Below are positions 23,875 through 25,222 of a stretch of 25,222 nucleotides of DNA, in pieces. Position numbers and translations under genes: made by a program. This DNA comes from PALSA-1196 sp036833805. Its GTDB lineage: Bacteria; Pseudomonadota; Gammaproteobacteria; Steroidobacterales; Steroidobacteraceae. The notes under the pieces were generated by a model that was not told the origin of the DNA, ran no database searches, and saw only the letters and a program-made list of their open reading frames with translations. Position 1 is the stretch's first letter. Every line of letters begins with the position of its first letter. The stretch covers positions 1-25,222 of the forward strand of contig DAITPA010000024.1 in NCBI GenBank assembly GCA_036833805.1, written 5' to 3'.

Positions 23875-24857
23875 GCGACGCAGGATGCGAAGCCGGCTTC
23901 GAGCTCCTGTCGATCGAGCTTGCGGCCGATGAAGACCAGCGTGTTGCCGCGCGGTGCATCGTTCCAGGGGCGCTCGAAGCGGCTGTCGAAACTCATATGC
24001 ACGCCGTGAAAAACGTAGCGACGCTCCTCGGCGCGGATGTTGAGCACACCTTTCATCCGGAAAATATCCGCTCCACGGCTTTGCAGCAGGTAGGAGAGCC
24101 ACGCCTCGAGCTTTTTCGGATCAAGCGCCCGAGGGTCGGCGATTCCTACTGAGCCGATCTCATCATCATGATGATGATCCGGCGCGCCGTGGCTGTGGGC
24201 GGCGATGGCGCTGAGAAAGTGATCGTCCAATGCCAGCGTGCGCGCAAGATCAAATGCGCCGACATTGAGCACCGCATCGATGGGTACATCACCGTTACGC
24301 GTGTGGAATATTCTCGCGGTGCTGTTGATCGCGCGGATACGCTCCTCAATGCGCTTAAGATCGGCAGACGCGACGAGATCGGATTTGTTGAGTAGCAGCA
24401 CGTCTGCAAATGCGACCTGTTCGCCGGCGGCTTCGATTTCATCAAGATGCTTCTCGATGTGCAGCGCGTCGATCACCGTCACGATGGCGTCGAGGAGGAA
24501 TTGCTCCTTCAAATCCTCTTCGACGAAGAAGGTTTGCGCGACCGGACCCGGATCGGCAAGGCCGGTGGTCTCGATCATGATGTAGTCGAATCGATCGCGG
24601 CGCTTCAGTAGCTGCCCCAGCACGCGAATCAGATCGCCGCGCACCGTGCAGCAGATGCAGCCGTTGGCTGTCTCGAAGATCTCCTCCTCGGCGCCAATGA
24701 CGAGCTCCTGATCGACGCTGACTTCGCCAAATTCATTCTCAATCACCGCGATGCGCTTGCCGTGCTTCTCGGCAAGGATGCGGTTTAAGAGCGTCGTCTT
24801 GCCGGCGCCGAGAAAGCCCGTCAGGACCGTGACCGGAATGCGCGCTGTGACCGTCAT
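23871..24857 (-). CDS. CobW/COG0523-family GTPase (putative metal chaperone)
   Basis: The 328-residue G3E GTPase has Walker A GFLGAGKTT (residues 14-22), the metal-binding CxCC motif GCICC (Cys67, Cys69, Cys70), Walker B MIETTGLADP and the guanine-specificity motif NKSD. A His-rich loop (HSHGAPDHHHDDE) lies between the GTPase and C-terminal CobW domains, common in zinc-linked members such as ZigA/YeiR-like proteins. The C-terminal domain includes RMKGVLNI and RYVFHGVHM. Such proteins are thought to deliver zinc or another metal to client enzymes using GTP hydrolysis. The metal is not certain: no Zur box could be looked for because the upstream region is short and the window ends nearby. It overlaps the WD40 gene and starts 16 bp after the transporter remnant. 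Confidence 0.93.
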   Translation of the reverse strand: MTVTARIPVTVLTGFLGAGKTTLLNRILAEKHGKRIAVIENEFGEVSVDQELVIGAEEEIFETANGCICCTVRGDLIRVLGQLLKRRDRFDYIMIETTGLADPGPVAQTFFVEEDLKEQFLLDAIVTVIDALHIEKHLDEIEAAGEQVAFADVLLLNKSDLVASADLKRIEERIRAINSTARIFHTRNGDVPIDAVLNVGAFDLARTLALDDHFLSAIAAHSHGAPDHHHDDEIGSVGIADPRALDPKKLEAWLSYLLQSRGADIFRMKGVLNIRAEERRYVFHGVHMSFDSRFERPWNDAPRGNTLVFIGRKLDRQELEAGFASCVA

Positions 24858-24873
24858 AAAAATCGCGGCGGAC

Positions 24874-25161
24874 TTAGCGCACGATCAGCCCGACGCCGCC
24901 GAGGAGCAACACCGCCCCGGCAATCCTCGTGGCTGAAAGCGGCTGCAGCGGAAAGCCGAGCCAGCCGAACTGATCGACCAGCAGCGAGGCCATATGCTGG
25001 CCGAGAACAGTCATCGCCAAGAGCGCCGCCGCGCCGATTCGCGGGCCAACGAGAGTCGCCACAGCGACATAAAATGCGCCCAACAACGCCGCACCAGGCC
25101 CACATGGGTACTGTGGCCAAGCCCTGGCGCGTCGGCCACGCGTCGCGTGAGGCCACGACAT
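24874..25161 (-). pseudogene. Truncated, frameshifted DUF606/YdcZ-like DMT transporter remnant
   Basis: The main frame encodes 95 residues. The last 70 (ALLGAFYVAVATLVGP to AGAVLLLGGVGLIVR) match the C-terminal half of YdcZ-like (DUF606) small-molecule transporters, which are normally about 145 residues with five spans. The first 25 residues (HATRGRRARAWPQYP) do not fit. A second minus-strand frame, entered at a GTG at 25156, instead reads LATVPMWAWCG, the family's expected sequence just before GAFYV. A frameshift therefore lies near 25085-25100. Stops in both frames just upstream (TAA) rule out the missing first half. A short functional ORF or a sequencing error at the shift are alternatives; the loss of the 5' half is seen in either case. 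Confidence 0.7.
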
Positions 25162-25222
25162 AGATTAAGGACTTATCCGTAAATGATGTTTAATCGTGTT
25201 GGCACTCGCCGGAAGCTGATGA
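25162..25222. other. AT-rich junction at the window edge, possible mobile-element end
   Basis: This stretch is much richer in A and T than the rest of the window and abuts the truncated transporter gene. It contains an inverted pair GATTAA (25163-25168) and TTAATC (25190-25195), and the pieces GGACTTATCCGTAAATGATG and ATGTTTAATC. I read no gene in it. It could be the end of an inserted element or a recombinase site; the window ends before this can be told. Confidence 0.25.

Noticed and set aside
23875..24102. N-terminal extension of the WD40 protein
   Set aside because: It is Arg/Pro-rich shadow of the GTPase gene; the ATGA overlap at 23871-23874 is the usual coupled start.
24163..24181. CAT/GAT triplet run in the CobW gene
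   Set aside because: It encodes the His/Asp-rich metal loop common in this family, so it is a protein feature and not a DNA repeat.

Overview
The window is about 25.2 kb of GC-rich, gene-dense bacterial chromosome. Gene content points to a gammaproteobacterium of the Xanthomonadales / Steroidobacterales / Nevskiales neighbourhood: a two-membrane cell with MCE/Mla lipid transport, type II secretion accessory genes gspA and gspB, a FadE-type acyl-CoA dehydrogenase, a TonB-like protein, and a YtrA-type GntR regulator with its ABC exporter. This placement is inferred from recognised families only; no database search was possible. I saw no rRNA, tRNA, CRISPR array, prophage or intact insertion sequence.

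Layout. (1) 74-1501 (+): membrane-anchored phospholipase-D-like protein with altered HKD motifs. It runs tail-to-tail into (2) 1470-4918 (-): a four-gene MCE lipid-transport operon of STAS-permease, ATPase, MlaD-like protein and auxiliary lipoprotein, with overlapping genes. (3) 4960-5442 (-): Dps ferritin-like protein. (4) 5548-7925 (-): a small membrane or exported protein, a YtrA-type repressor, an ABC ATPase and an ABC-2 permease. A strong -35 box and a perfect inverted repeat lie over the promoter. (5) 8109-11708 (+): malate dehydrogenase and FadE. (6) 11748-13341 (+): exported DUF4399 protein and DNA polymerase IV. (7) 13351-17447 (+): gspA, gspB and a membrane diguanylate cyclase. (8) 17486-18478 (-): membrane-anchored endonuclease/exonuclease/phosphatase-fold protein. 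(9) 18720-21573 (+): receiver-TM-helical-TonB protein followed closely by a pseudo-receiver Ser/Thr kinase. (10) 21717-22862 (+): GT4 glycosyltransferase. (11) 22834-24857 (-): CobW/COG0523 GTPase overlapping a WD40 protein. (12) 24874-25161 (-): a truncated, apparently frameshifted remnant of a DUF606/YdcZ-like transporter, next to an AT-rich stretch at the window edge.

Most of the window is ordinary housekeeping and envelope biology. The least ordinary part is the pair at 18.7-21.6 kb. One protein carries an N-terminal receiver-like domain, one membrane span, a helical periplasmic segment and a TonB C-terminal domain. The next encodes a eukaryotic-type Ser/Thr kinase behind a receiver domain that has lost its phospho-acceptor Asp. 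Together they look like a candidate envelope signalling or energy-coupling module. The second clear regulatory signal is the operator/promoter architecture at 7972-8007, which predicts autorepression of the ABC exporter operon including its 72-residue first gene.
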